From positions 2,232,001-2,296,000 of the forward strand of contig NZ_CP092430.2 of the NCBI RefSeq assembly GCF_022374935.2: a stretch of 64,000 nt of DNA, in the 5' to 3' direction. Under the pieces are notes generated by a model. That model was given only the letters and a program-made list of their open reading frames with translations, did not search any database and had not been told where the DNA came from. The position numbers and the translations under genes are program-made. How positions within the stretch are numbered: position 1 is the stretch's first letter; each line of letters starts with the position of its first letter. Shown one piece after another: positions 52,180 to 59,477 of the stretch. Origin of the DNA: Mycolicibacter virginiensis (GTDB lineage Bacteria; Actinomycetota; Actinomycetes; Mycobacteriales; Mycobacteriaceae).

Positions 52180-52479
52180 ATGACTTTTGTGAACACCCAA
52201 CCGGAGGCGCTGACGGCGGCTGCGGGCAACCTGGCCGCCATCGGGTCGGCGCTCAGTGCTCAGAACGCCGCGGCGGCAACGCCGACCACGGGTGTCGTTC
52301 CGGCCGCTGCTGATGAGGTCTCGGCGCTGACTGCTGCGCAGTTCGCCGCGCACGCCAGCATGTACCAGGCCATCAGCGCCCAGGCGGAGGCTATCCACCA
52401 GGCGTTCGTGGCCACCTTGAACACCAGTGCCAACACCTACGCGGCGACCGAGGCGGCTAACGCCGCATCGGCCGGATAG
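52180..52479 (+). CDS. PE family protein, second module
   Basis: The protein has 99 residues from ATG 52180, with GGAGGAGAG upstream. It is a PE domain only: MTFVNTQPEALTAAAGNLAA ... TGVVPAAADEVSALTAAQFA ... YAATEAANAASAG with the YxxxE export motif. It is about three quarters identical to the PE at 43242, with clusters of change in helix 1 and near the tip (SMYQAISAQAEAIHQAF). It is a probable ESX-5 substrate, and its partner may be the PPE at 54567. Confidence 0.93.
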   Translation: MTFVNTQPEALTAAAGNLAAIGSALSAQNAAAATPTTGVVPAAADEVSALTAAQFAAHASMYQAISAQAEAIHQAFVATLNTSANTYAATEAANAASAG

Positions 52480-52530
52480 TTCCAAATACCCCTTAGTTTC
52501 AACAACTTTCGCAGAATCGAGGAGAGAACC

Positions 52531-52827
52531 ATGGCAACACGTTTTATGACTGATCCGGACGCGATGCGTTCGATGGCGGGCCGTTTTGATGTGCACGCGC
52601 AGACGGTGGAGGACGAGGCTCGCCGGATGTGGGCGTCGTCGACCAACATCTCTGGTGCTGGTTGGGGTGGTCTGGCGGAGCGGACTTCGATGGACACCAT
52701 GGGTCAGATGCAGACGGCGTTTCGCAACATCGTGAACATGCTGCACGGTGTGCGTGATGGTCTGATTCGCGACGCTAACCACTACGAGCAGCAGGAAGCT
52801 GCTTCTCAGCAGATCCTGTCGAGCTAG
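52531..52827 (+). CDS. esxM: ESAT-6-like WXG100 protein EsxM homologue, copy 2
   Basis: The protein has 98 residues and is identical to copy 1 at 43697. This copy starts with ATG where copy 1 uses GTG, and its ribosome site (GAGGAGAG) belongs to different upstream DNA. The level of translation may therefore differ although the product is the same. WxG and YxxxE motifs are as in copy 1. M. tuberculosis also carries several near-identical EsxM-type copies, each next to PE/PPE genes. Confidence 0.95.
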   Translation: MATRFMTDPDAMRSMAGRFDVHAQTVEDEARRMWASSTNISGAGWGGLAERTSMDTMGQMQTAFRNIVNMLHGVRDGLIRDANHYEQQEAASQQILSS

Positions 52828-53138
52828 AAGGAGAACCACGACCATGTCGATTAACTACCAGTTCGGTGATGTGGATGCGCACGGTGCGTTGATTCGTGCT
52901 CAGGCTGCGTCGTTGGAGGCCGAGCACCAGGCGATCGTGCACGATGTGCTGGCTGCCGGTGATTTCTGGGGTGGTGCGGGTTCGGTGGCGTGCCAGGAGT
53001 TTGTGGCGCAGTTGGGTCGCAACTTCGCGGTGATCTACGAGCAGGCCAACAGCCACGGTCAGAAGGTGCAGTCGGCCGGCAACAACATGGCCAACACCGA
53101 CGCCTCGGTCGGCTCCAGCTGGGCGTGATCGCCCGGAG
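52532..53138 (+). repeat. Duplicated esxM-esxN segment, copy 2
   Basis: The direct-repeat partner of 43698-44304, about 98.5% identical without gaps, while the flanking PE genes have diverged far more. Confidence 0.9.
52844..53128 (+). CDS. esxN: ESAT-6-like WXG100 protein EsxN homologue, copy 2
   Basis: The protein has 94 residues and is identical to copy 1 at 44010. The spacer to esxM (16 bp) and ribosome site are the same as in copy 1 except for one base. It would form the same EsxM-EsxN dimer. Downstream the sequence leaves the repeat ten bases after the stop and enters a decayed PPE gene. Confidence 0.95.
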   Translation: MSINYQFGDVDAHGALIRAQAASLEAEHQAIVHDVLAAGDFWGGAGSVACQEFVAQLGRNFAVIYEQANSHGQKVQSAGNNMANTDASVGSSWA

Positions 53139-53216
53139 CGCGCTGGGGCGCTAGCAGATCTTCACCCCAGCAACGCGGAAAACCGCCCGACGGTCGACTG
53201 ACCAAAGGCGACTGGC

Positions 53217-53620
53217 ATGGATTTCGGAGCGCTACCGCCCGAAATCAACTCGGGCCGGATATATTCCGGCCCGAGTGCCGGTCCCCTTGCTAGCTGCTGC
53301 CGCCGCCTGGCATGACCTGGCCGGTGAGTTGACAACCGCTGCGTCGTCATACGCCACCGCGGGCGAGGGGGCTGGGTTCGGTTCCGGGGCTTCGGCATTG
53401 GCAGGTTCGGCGTCGTCTGTGCCGCCCCCAGCGACCGGATCCGAACCGCTATCGGCCCCGGTTGGGCGCGGGGGCCACGGTCGGCAGGATCAGCGTTCCG
53501 CCCACTTGGGTGACCAGCGCGCCGGTGGCCGAAGATTCCCACCGGCGGTGTTCGTAGATATGAGCCTGGCAGGGCGGGCGTTGACGGGCGCCGCGCCGCG
53601 GAGCCGGCCCGCTGCGGCCA
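53217..53620 (+). pseudogene. Decayed PPE gene
   Basis: ATG 53217 begins [20 protein letters not shown], an authentic PPE start very like the intact PPE at 54567. A one-base change at about 53280 shifts the frame; the expected [20 protein letters not shown] continues in the next frame to about 53370. The PPE core of at least 250 residues is then missing. The sequence resumes in yet another frame with a PPE-SVP-type C-terminal block (GATVGRISVPPTWVTSAP) at ~53470-53545. The gene has thus suffered a frameshift and a large internal deletion. It would have been the PPE partner of the second PE-esx module. Confidence 0.8.
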
Positions 53621-53623
53621 TGA

Positions 53624-53785
53624 ATGGCCATTGCGCAGAACCGTCTGGAACGCCTGGTCACCGAATTGGCCGGCACCACCGAGGTGCAGCACTGCCACGT
53701 CGATCCCGACCGGCTCGACAGCCTCCTCGAAGGACTTGCCGAGCAGCCCGGCGTGCATGCCGTTCACGTCAACCAGGGCGGCTAG
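53624..53785 (+). pseudogene. Fragment resembling the C-terminal domain of MgtC
   Basis: The frame from ATG 53624 encodes 53 residues, with RLERLVTELAGTTEVQHCHV and DPDRLDSLLEGLAEQPGVHA. The second part resembles the end of the intact MgtC at 55791 (APDRLERLVGELSLQPGVYA). Since the upstream DNA is a decayed PPE gene, this may be the tail of a former PPE-mgtC pair parallel to 54567-56501. The match is short and could instead be a stand-alone ACT-like peptide. Confidence 0.4.
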
Positions 53786-53907
53786 CACCGCACCGGACCG
53801 GCTCGCCAACCTGGTTGATACCTGTGCGACTTCTGGCCGAAGGCAAGCGGTTTCGTGTCCGGCACACACTCGTGGACGACAGCCCGCACGCGCCGCGCCG
53901 CGTCCGA

Positions 53908-53939
53908 TTGACCCTGCCAGCGCACTGGTGCAGTATTGT
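53908..53939 (+). promoter_or_regulatory. Candidate promoter of the M-box transcript
   Basis: TTGACC (53908-53913) is followed by TATTGT (53934-53939), 20 bp apart, or by CAGTAT at 17 bp. Either would start transcription a few bases before the riboswitch. The spacing is not ideal. Confidence 0.35.
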
Positions 53940-53949
53940 TAAGCAAGCA

Positions 53950-54121
53950 CCTCGTTAGGTGAGGCGTCTGCACGGATATAGGCCACTGACCCCGAACGTC
54001 GAAAGACGCCCCGGGTCAGGACAGCTCCTCCCGGATTAAGGGTTGAGCCCAAGTGGCTTCCGGGTTTGCACGTTTGTGCAGGCCAGGACACGCCGTGCAG
54101 TGCCGAAGCTCTGACGAGAGG
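53950..54121 (+). promoter_or_regulatory. M-box (ykoK-type) Mg2+-sensing riboswitch
   Basis: The conserved M-box core is plain: CCTCGTTAGGTGAGGC at the 5' side, then GGATATAGGCCACTGACCC, AACGTCGAAAGACGCC, and GGGTCAG pairing with CTGACCC (53986-53992 with 54013-54019). The 3' core reads GTGCAGTGCCGAAGCTC and TGACGAGAGG, which closes the outer stem with CCTCGT. These match the Bacillus subtilis mgtE leader by recall. M-box RNAs bind several Mg2+ ions and switch off downstream genes when Mg2+ is ample. The next genes are a PPE gene and mgtC, both suited to Mg2+ limitation, as in the M-box-controlled PE20-mgtC region of M. tuberculosis. Confidence 0.92.
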
Positions 54122-54216
54122 GGTGCGGATCTCGGTTGTCGCCGGGTTACTTCACCTCGTCGTGCATAAGTGCAGGCACCCGCGCGTGCCCAGGCCGAGA
54201 GGAGGTGAGAGCGACA

Positions 54217-54291
54217 TTGAGTCCGAGTGATAGTTCCTATCCGAGATCGATGTTCGTCTCCTTCGATCTCGGTACTGCTTTCACCATCTGA
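54217..54291 (+). CDS. Possible leader peptide in the M-box transcript
   Basis: AGGAGGTGAG (54200-54209) is a near-perfect Shine-Dalgarno sequence. Seven nt later TTG 54217 opens a 24-codon frame (LSPSDSSYPRSMFVSFDLGT plus four) ending at TGA 54289-54291. The frame runs straight through the hairpin at 54241-54272. A translated leader could melt that hairpin, as short leader peptides do in enterobacterial mgtA and mgtC leaders. No homologue is known to me. Confidence 0.4.
   Translation: MSPSDSSYPRSMFVSFDLGTAFTI
54241..54272 (+). terminator. Hairpin in the M-box leader (possible expression platform)
   Basis: CCGAGATCGA (54241-54250) pairs perfectly with TCGATCTCGG (54263-54272), loop 12 nt. 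It is followed by TACTGCTTTC rather than a T-run. It lies 120 nt past the aptamer and 295 nt before the PPE start, so it could be the regulated terminator or attenuator. The rest of the leader up to 54566 shows no gene. Confidence 0.45.
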
Positions 54292-54566
54292 TTCGCACCG
54301 GCGCTGAACTCGTCGACTGGCGTACCCTCCCGCAGCGGAAGGCGCCAGGCTTCGTCATGCCCTGAAATCGATTGGTAGCTCGGCTATTTCGTCGAGCCTG
54401 CGATCGACTTGGCGTGAGCTGCTCCGGCATGTCGCCATGACCGCTGTCCCGATTTCTCCTGCCGTCCGGATAACGGCTGCAACACATATCGGGCGCCGAC
54501 CCTGCCTGCACAGCACCCCAGGACCAGCCATTTATGGCCCAAAAACCATCAAAAAGGAGCACTGCC

Positions 54567-55769
54567 ATGGACTTCGGAGCATTTCCGCCGGAAATCAACT
54601 CAGCACGTATCTACACCGGCCCCGGTTCGGGACCGATGATGGCCGCTGCGGCGGCCTGGGACAAGATGGCCGCCGAACTCAGCTCGGCCGAAGCCGCCTA
54701 CCAGGGCGTCATCAACGGCCTCGTGAGCGAAGGCTGGATGGGGCCGGCCTCCAACGCGATGGCCGCCGCGGCGACCCCCTACGCGGTGTGGATGGGCGTC
54801 ACCGCCGCCCAGGTAGAGCAGGCCGCCATGCAGGCCAAGGCGGCGGCCGCGGCGTTCGACGCGGCATACGCGATGACGGTCGCACCGCCGCTGATCGTCG
54901 CCAACCGGTCCCAGCTCGCAGCTCTCGTGGCGACCAATTTCCTCGGTCAGAACGCTGCGGCGATCGCGGCCACCGAGGCCCAGTACGGCCAGATGTGGGC
55001 CCAGGACGCCGCTGCCATGTACGGGTACGCGGCGTCGTCCGCAGCGGCCACCAAGGTCACGCCGTTCACCGCACCGCATGAGGTCGCCGACCCGACGGCG
55101 CAGGGTACGCAGCAGGCGGCGGTCTCCCAGGCCGCCGGTACGGCCGCCACTTCCAATGCGCAATCCGCAGTGTCCCAGGCGCTTACGAACACACCGAACA
55201 CTCTGCAGAGCCTTGCTTCGCCGCTGCAGGGAGCGGCTGAGGCCGGCGGCGGCGTCGTCGAACCGCCGATCAGCACCGGCGACCTGGCGAACGGGGTGAC
55301 CAACCTGATGAGCAGCTCGTTCAGCCCGATGGGCGCGGCGGCGATCTCCAGCTTCGCTGCCGACATGGCGGTGGTGCGTGGTGCTGCCATCGCCGCCGGC
55401 GACCCGCTGGGTTTGGGTGCCATCGACCCGTTCACGCCGATGCTCGGCGGGCTGGGCGCTGGATTGGGCAACGGAATGCACGGCTTGGGTGGTCTGGGTA
55501 CCGCCTCAGCCAGCATGGGCCACGCCGCGTCGGTCGGTGCGCTGTCGGTGCCGCAGTCGTGGGCTGCTGCCGTTCCGGCCACCGCCGCTCCGGGCACCTC
55601 GGTCGCGGCCACCGGCTGGACGGTCGCCGCGCACGCACCGGAGGCCGGCGCGGCCGGCATGCCCGGGGTGCCGCTGGCGGGCGCCGGTCAGGGCCGCAAC
55701 TACGGTTTCGCCGCCCCGCGGTACGGCTTCAAGCCCACCGTGATGGCTCGGCCGGTGGTCGCCGGCTAG
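54567..55769 (+). CDS. PPE family protein, PPE-SVP subgroup
   Basis: The protein has 400 residues from ATG 54567, with AAAAAGGAGC upstream. The N-terminal 180-residue PPE domain starts MDFGAFPPEINSARIYTGPG, has the WxG-like SEGWMGPASNAM tip, and includes the region bound by EspG5. The C-terminal part has SVGALSVPQSWAAA, the SVP motif, followed by a Gly/Ala-rich end GFAAPRYGFKPTVM. It should pair with a PE protein, be exported by ESX-5 and stay at the cell surface. It lies downstream of the Mg2+ M-box and 21 bp before mgtC. By analogy with PE20/PPE31 it may help Mg2+ cross the outer membrane. Confidence 0.93.
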   Translation: MDFGAFPPEINSARIYTGPGSGPMMAAAAAWDKMAAELSSAEAAYQGVINGLVSEGWMGPASNAMAAAATPYAVWMGVTAAQVEQAAMQAKAAAAAFDAAYAMTVAPPLIVANRSQLAALVATNFLGQNAAAIAATEAQYGQMWAQDAAAMYGYAASSAAATKVTPFTAPHEVADPTAQGTQQAAVSQAAGTAATSNAQSAVSQALTNTPNTLQSLASPLQGAAEAGGGVVEPPISTGDLANGVTNLMSSSFSPMGAAAISSFAADMAVVRGAAIAAGDPLGLGAIDPFTPMLGGLGAGLGNGMHGLGGLGTASASMGHAASVGALSVPQSWAAAVPATAAPGTSVAATGWTVAAHAPEAGAAGMPGVPLAGAGQGRNYGFAAPRYGFKPTVMARPVVAG

Positions 55770-55790
55770 GCATGTGTCATCGTTGAAGTC

Positions 55791-56501
55791 ATGCAGACGC
55801 TGAGCGTCGCCGAGTTCACGTTGCGACTGGCTGTCGGGCTGGGCTGCGGTGCACTGATCGGGCTGGAAAGACAGTGGCGTGCGCGCATGGCGGGACTGCG
55901 GACCAACGCGCTCGTCGCCGCCGGTGCCACGCTGTTCGTGCTGTACGCCGTCGCCGTGGAACCCAACTCCACCCGCGTCGCGTCGTACGTGGTGTCGGGG
56001 GTGGGCTTCCTCGGCGGTGGAGTGATTCTGCGCGAGGGGTTCAACGTCCGCGGTCTCAACACCGCGGCCACCCTGTGGTGCTCAGCGGCCGTGGGCGTGC
56101 TGGCGGCGGCCGGCGACCTGGCGTTCGCACTGATCGGGACGGGCGCGATCGTCGCCACTCATCTACTGCTGCGGCCGCTGGGGCGGCTCATCGACCGTGA
56201 TCAGCACGTGGAGGAGGACGAACCGCAGTCGCCGTATGAGGTGCAGGTGATCTGCCGGCCGAAGTCCGAGAAATACCTACGCGCCCAGATCGTGCAGCAC
56301 ACCGCCAGCAACGACCTGATACTGCGGGGGATTCACACCGTTCGCGCCGGCGAGGACAACATCGCGCTCACCGCGTCGATGCTGTCAGACAGTCGGGCGC
56401 CCGACCGGCTTGAGCGACTGGTGGGCGAGTTGTCGCTGCAGCCAGGCGTCTACGCGGTCCAGTGGCACGCCGAGGATCAGTCGACACTGTCCTCGGACTG
56501 A
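55791..56501 (+). CDS. mgtC: MgtC/SapB family protein
   Basis: The protein has 236 residues. Four to five membrane helices carry the MgtC motifs LAVGLGCGALIGLERQWRAR, AGLRTNALVAAGATLFVLYA and VGFLGGGVILREGFNVRGLN, then AATLWCSAAVGVLAAAGD. A cytosolic ACT-like domain (YEVQVICRPKSEKYLRAQIV ... QPGVYAVQWH) follows. MgtC is required for growth at low Mg2+ and in macrophages, where it acts on F1Fo ATPase or phosphate status rather than importing Mg2+. It is placed 21 bp after the PPE gene, so both are probably under the M-box. It corresponds to Rv1811. Confidence 0.95.
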   Translation: MQTLSVAEFTLRLAVGLGCGALIGLERQWRARMAGLRTNALVAAGATLFVLYAVAVEPNSTRVASYVVSGVGFLGGGVILREGFNVRGLNTAATLWCSAAVGVLAAAGDLAFALIGTGAIVATHLLLRPLGRLIDRDQHVEEDEPQSPYEVQVICRPKSEKYLRAQIVQHTASNDLILRGIHTVRAGEDNIALTASMLSDSRAPDRLERLVGELSLQPGVYAVQWHAEDQSTLSSD

Positions 56502-56535
56502 TCGGCCTAGGCTGATGTTTCGGAGGTAGGAGACG

Positions 56536-57459
56536 GTGGATGCGATCGCGGGTGTGTGGTCGGCGTTGCCCGGGCCGATGCGCGACCCGGTTATCTTCGC
56601 CGTGCCTTTTTTCCTGCTGCTGCTGAGCCTGGAATGGTTCGCCGCACGCAGACTCCAACAGTTGGAATCAGAGCGCGCGCCCGTCGGTGCGTATCGCACC
56701 GAGGATGCCTGGGCGAGCATCTCGATGGGCCTGGTGTCCATGGCCACCACCGCCGCGTGGAAGTTCATCGCGCTGCTCGGCTACGCGGCGATCTACACCT
56801 ATGTGGCGCCGTGGCATCTGTCGCCCACGCGCTGGTACACCTGGGTGATCGCACTCGTCGGTGTGGACCTGCTCTATTACACCTACCACCGCATCGCGCA
56901 TCGGATCCGGTTGATCTGGGCGACTCACCAGGCGCACCACTCCAGCCGCTACTTCAACTTCGCCACCGCGCTGCGCCAGAAGTGGAACAACAGCGGCGAG
57001 ATCGTGATGTGGATTCCTTTGCCGCTGTTGGGTGTTCCGCCGTGGATGGTGTTCGCCAGCTTCTCGGTGAGCCTCGTCTACCAGTTCTGGGTGCACACCG
57101 AACGGATCGACAAGCTGCCTCGGGCAGTCGAGTTCATCTTCAACACACCGTCGCATCACCGGGTGCACCACGGCATGGACCCGGAGTACCTGGACCGCAA
57201 CTACGGCGGGATCCTCATCATCTGGGACCGGATGTTCGGCAGCTTCGCGCCGGAGCGGTTTCGCCCGCATTACGGGCTGACCAAACCGGTCGACACCTTC
57301 AACATCGTGACCCTGCAGTTCCACGAGTACGCCTCGATCATCGCCGATGTGCGGAGCGCGACTCGGTGGCGTGACCGGTTGGGTTACATCTTCGGGCCGC
57401 CCGGCTGGCAACCCGTCGCGCCGGCAGTGGCCGTCGCCCAGCAGCCGAGATTGCCCTGA
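56536..57459 (+). CDS. erg3: Fatty-acid hydroxylase/sterol desaturase family membrane protein
   Basis: The protein has 307 residues with a GTG start after GGAGGTAGGAG. Hydrophobic helices surround the three histidine boxes of the di-iron centre: YTYHRIAHRIRLIWATHQAHH (two boxes close together, the Trp-Ala-Thr-His linker between) and later FNTPSHHRVHHGMD. The final LNxNYGGILIIWDRMFGSF block is also typical. It should hydroxylate or desaturate a lipid at the membrane. It matches Rv1814, called erg3, by recall and position. The 34-bp gap after mgtC allows cotranscription. Confidence 0.92.
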   Translation: MDAIAGVWSALPGPMRDPVIFAVPFFLLLLSLEWFAARRLQQLESERAPVGAYRTEDAWASISMGLVSMATTAAWKFIALLGYAAIYTYVAPWHLSPTRWYTWVIALVGVDLLYYTYHRIAHRIRLIWATHQAHHSSRYFNFATALRQKWNNSGEIVMWIPLPLLGVPPWMVFASFSVSLVYQFWVHTERIDKLPRAVEFIFNTPSHHRVHHGMDPEYLDRNYGGILIIWDRMFGSFAPERFRPHYGLTKPVDTFNIVTLQFHEYASIIADVRSATRWRDRLGYIFGPPGWQPVAPAVAVAQQPRLP

Positions 57460-57567
57460 CGTAATGCGGGGCACACCGGCGGGTGTTCGCCTAGGCTGAC
57501 TAACGTCGCATCCGAGCGACAACGCCCGGCGAATCAAGTCGCGGCGTGCCGATGAGAAGGGGACAAC

Positions 57568-58137
57568 GTGGCACAGAGCTTGGGAGACACCCTCACTGCA
57601 GGTAAGAAGCTCGTCAAAGGCGAGTCGCTGACCTCCAACAACGGGGCTTACACCCTGACGCTGCAGGAGGACGGCAACCTGGTTTTGGCGGCGCGGGGCA
57701 AAGCTATCTGGGCGTCGGGCACCAACGGCAACGACGTGGTGCGCGCCGAGGTGCAGGCGGACGGAAACTTCGTGCTGTACACCGCCGACAAGCCGATTTG
57801 GCACACCGACACCAAGGGCAAGAAGGACGTCAAGCTGGTTCTGCAGGACGACCGCAACCTGGTGCTCTACGCCGCCGACGGCGCGGCCTGGTCCACTAAG
57901 ACCGAGACCGACGCTCCGCCGCCGGAGGAGCCCAAGGCCGAAGAGGCTCCGGCTCCGGCTCCGGTGGAGGAGGCCGCACCCGCGGCACGCACCTACACCG
58001 TGGTCGCCGGCGACACCCTGTTCGCCATCGCCGAGCGGTTCTACGGTGACGGCAACAAGTACCCGCAGATCGCGGAGGCCAGCGGTATCGCCAACCCTGA
58101 CCTGATCCACCCCGGTCAGGAGCTGACGATCCCCTGA
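57568..58137 (+). CDS. B-lectin (mannose-binding) and LysM domain protein
   Basis: The protein has 189 residues with GAGAAGGGG before a GTG start. Residues 1-112 form a bulb-type lectin with three QxDxNxVxY-type sugar sites: [18 protein letters not shown] and QDDRNLVLY; the first ends LA rather than LY and may be weaker. A Pro/Glu/Ala linker (~113-142) leads to a LysM domain ([20 protein letters not shown] to PGQELTIP). There is no signal peptide. The combination suggests cross-linking of mannose-containing lipids to peptidoglycan. Similar lectins exist in fast-growing mycobacteria. It is not part of the M. tuberculosis gene order here, so it is an insertion. Confidence 0.88.
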   Translation: MAQSLGDTLTAGKKLVKGESLTSNNGAYTLTLQEDGNLVLAARGKAIWASGTNGNDVVRAEVQADGNFVLYTADKPIWHTDTKGKKDVKLVLQDDRNLVLYAADGAAWSTKTETDAPPPEEPKAEEAPAPAPVEEAAPAARTYTVVAGDTLFAIAERFYGDGNKYPQIAEASGIANPDLIHPGQELTIP

Positions 58138-58155
58138 TCGCCGAGCAACGCCGCT

Positions 58156-58190
58156 GCGGCGGCCCGGATCCCTTGGGGCCGGGCCGCCGC
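58156..58190 (+). terminator. Hairpin after the lectin gene
   Basis: GCGGCGGCCCGG (58156-58167) pairs perfectly with CCGGGCCGCCGC (58179-58190), loop 11 nt, starting 19 bp past the stop. There is no T-run. A likely intrinsic-type terminator. Confidence 0.65.
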
Positions 58191-58253
58191 GCTGCGCCAT
58201 GGTGGCTTGGTCCGGCCGGACCGAAACCGGCCCTCAACGATAGGAGTCGACGG

Positions 58254-58928
58254 TTGCGCAGGCTCGTTGCGCGGGTGCTGGCGGTGCTGCTGGGGATCGG
58301 TGCGACAGTTACTGGGCCGACGGTCTTTCCGGCCCGAGCCGATCGAGTGCTGGTGTTCCCGGGGATGGAGATTCGCCAGGACACCCATGTCTGCACTCTC
58401 GGCTACGTCGACCCGGTGATGCGGATTGCCTTCACCGCCGGCCATTGCCGGGGGAGCGGCACCGTCACCGACCGCGGCGGGGCCGTCATCGGCAGGTTGG
58501 CGACGTTTCGCGACAACACTCCTAATGGTTCGACCGTCAACACCGACCAGGTGATCGCCGACTACGAGTCGATCGTGCTGGCCGATGATGTCGACGCAAA
58601 CGATGTCCTACCGGGGGGTCTGCAGCTGCAGGCCGGCCCGGACATCGAGCTGAAACCCGGTGATCCGGTCTGCCACTTCGGCATCGTCACCGGCGAAACG
58701 TGCGGCACCGTCGAACGGGTAAACAACGGGTGGTTCACCATGACACGCAGCGTTCGCAGTCAACAGGGTGACTCCGGCGGCCCGGTGTACGCGCCGGGCG
58801 GCTCCGGCCCGGCCCGAATCGTCGGGCTGTTCAACAGTGTCTGGGGCGAGTTCCCCGCCGCGGTTTCGTGGCCGGCGATCTCCCAGCAGGTCCGCGAAGA
58901 CGTCGGCGTTCCGTCCCCGCTGTCGTGA
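58254..58928 (+). CDS. Secreted chymotrypsin-like serine protease (Rv1815 family)
   Basis: The protein has 224 residues. TTG 58254 follows ATAGGAGT at good spacing; the longer reading to 58173 lacks a site. The signal peptide ([24 protein letters not shown]) predicts export. Catalytic His is in [12 protein letters not shown] and Ser in [24 protein letters not shown] is a candidate region for the Asp. Cys pairs (HVCTLG/GHC, PVCHFG/GETCG) are in place. It matches Rv1815, a secreted protease-like protein, by recall. Unlike its two relatives at 7213 and 7916 it keeps the active site. It overlaps the next gene by 4 bp. Confidence 0.9.
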   Translation: MRRLVARVLAVLLGIGATVTGPTVFPARADRVLVFPGMEIRQDTHVCTLGYVDPVMRIAFTAGHCRGSGTVTDRGGAVIGRLATFRDNTPNGSTVNTDQVIADYESIVLADDVDANDVLPGGLQLQAGPDIELKPGDPVCHFGIVTGETCGTVERVNNGWFTMTRSVRSQQGDSGGPVYAPGGSGPARIVGLFNSVWGEFPAAVSWPAISQQVREDVGVPSPLS

Positions 58929-59425
58929 CCCCGCCGCCTCGTCCACCCATCCAGATCGCCTGGGTCACAGGCGATCTCGATGCCACCGAGTCCGCGCTGA
59001 CTGCATTGCTCGGCGTGCGCAAATGGATCCGTATGGCCGGGGTGCACTTTGCGCCGGACACGTGCAGCTACCTGGGCGAGCCGGCTGATTTCGTCGCCGA
59101 CATCGCGCTGAGCTACGTCGGTGACATGCAGTTGGAGCTGATCGCACCGGTGCGCGGGCGCAGCCTCTACGACGACTTCCTGCGTGACCACGGGCCGGGC
59201 CTGCACCATGTCTGCATCGAGGCCGAGGACCCCGAAAACTTCGACGTTATGCTGAACGACACCGCCGAGCAGGGCGCCCAGGTGGTTGCCCGGGGCGTGA
59301 TGCCCGGCGGCATGCAATTCGCGTACGTCTCAGCTCCGGAAGCCGGCATCCCCTACCTGGAGATCGCCTACATCCCAGCCGAGATCCGAGCGGTCTTCGA
59401 CTACATCAAACAGGAGCAGCGGTAA
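58925..59425 (+). CDS. VOC (glyoxalase) superfamily protein
   Basis: The protein has 166 residues from GTG 58925, which overlaps the protease stop (GTGA). Two beta-alpha-beta-beta-beta modules are visible: [20 protein letters not shown] ... [11 protein letters not shown] and [20 protein letters not shown] ... [11 protein letters not shown]. The HHVCIE His and LELI Glu are metal-ligand candidates of glyoxalase_4-type proteins. In M. tuberculosis a TetR gene (Rv1816) occupies this place between Rv1815 and Rv1817. The substrate is unknown; the flavoprotein downstream suggests a steroid or small-molecule pathway. Confidence 0.85.
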   Translation: MTPPPRPPIQIAWVTGDLDATESALTALLGVRKWIRMAGVHFAPDTCSYLGEPADFVADIALSYVGDMQLELIAPVRGRSLYDDFLRDHGPGLHHVCIEAEDPENFDVMLNDTAEQGAQVVARGVMPGGMQFAYVSAPEAGIPYLEIAYIPAEIRAVFDYIKQEQR

Positions 59426-59477
59426 CCACCGCATCGGCGCCGATGACCAGCGCCGGCGAAAAAGAGGAGTGGCGGCA

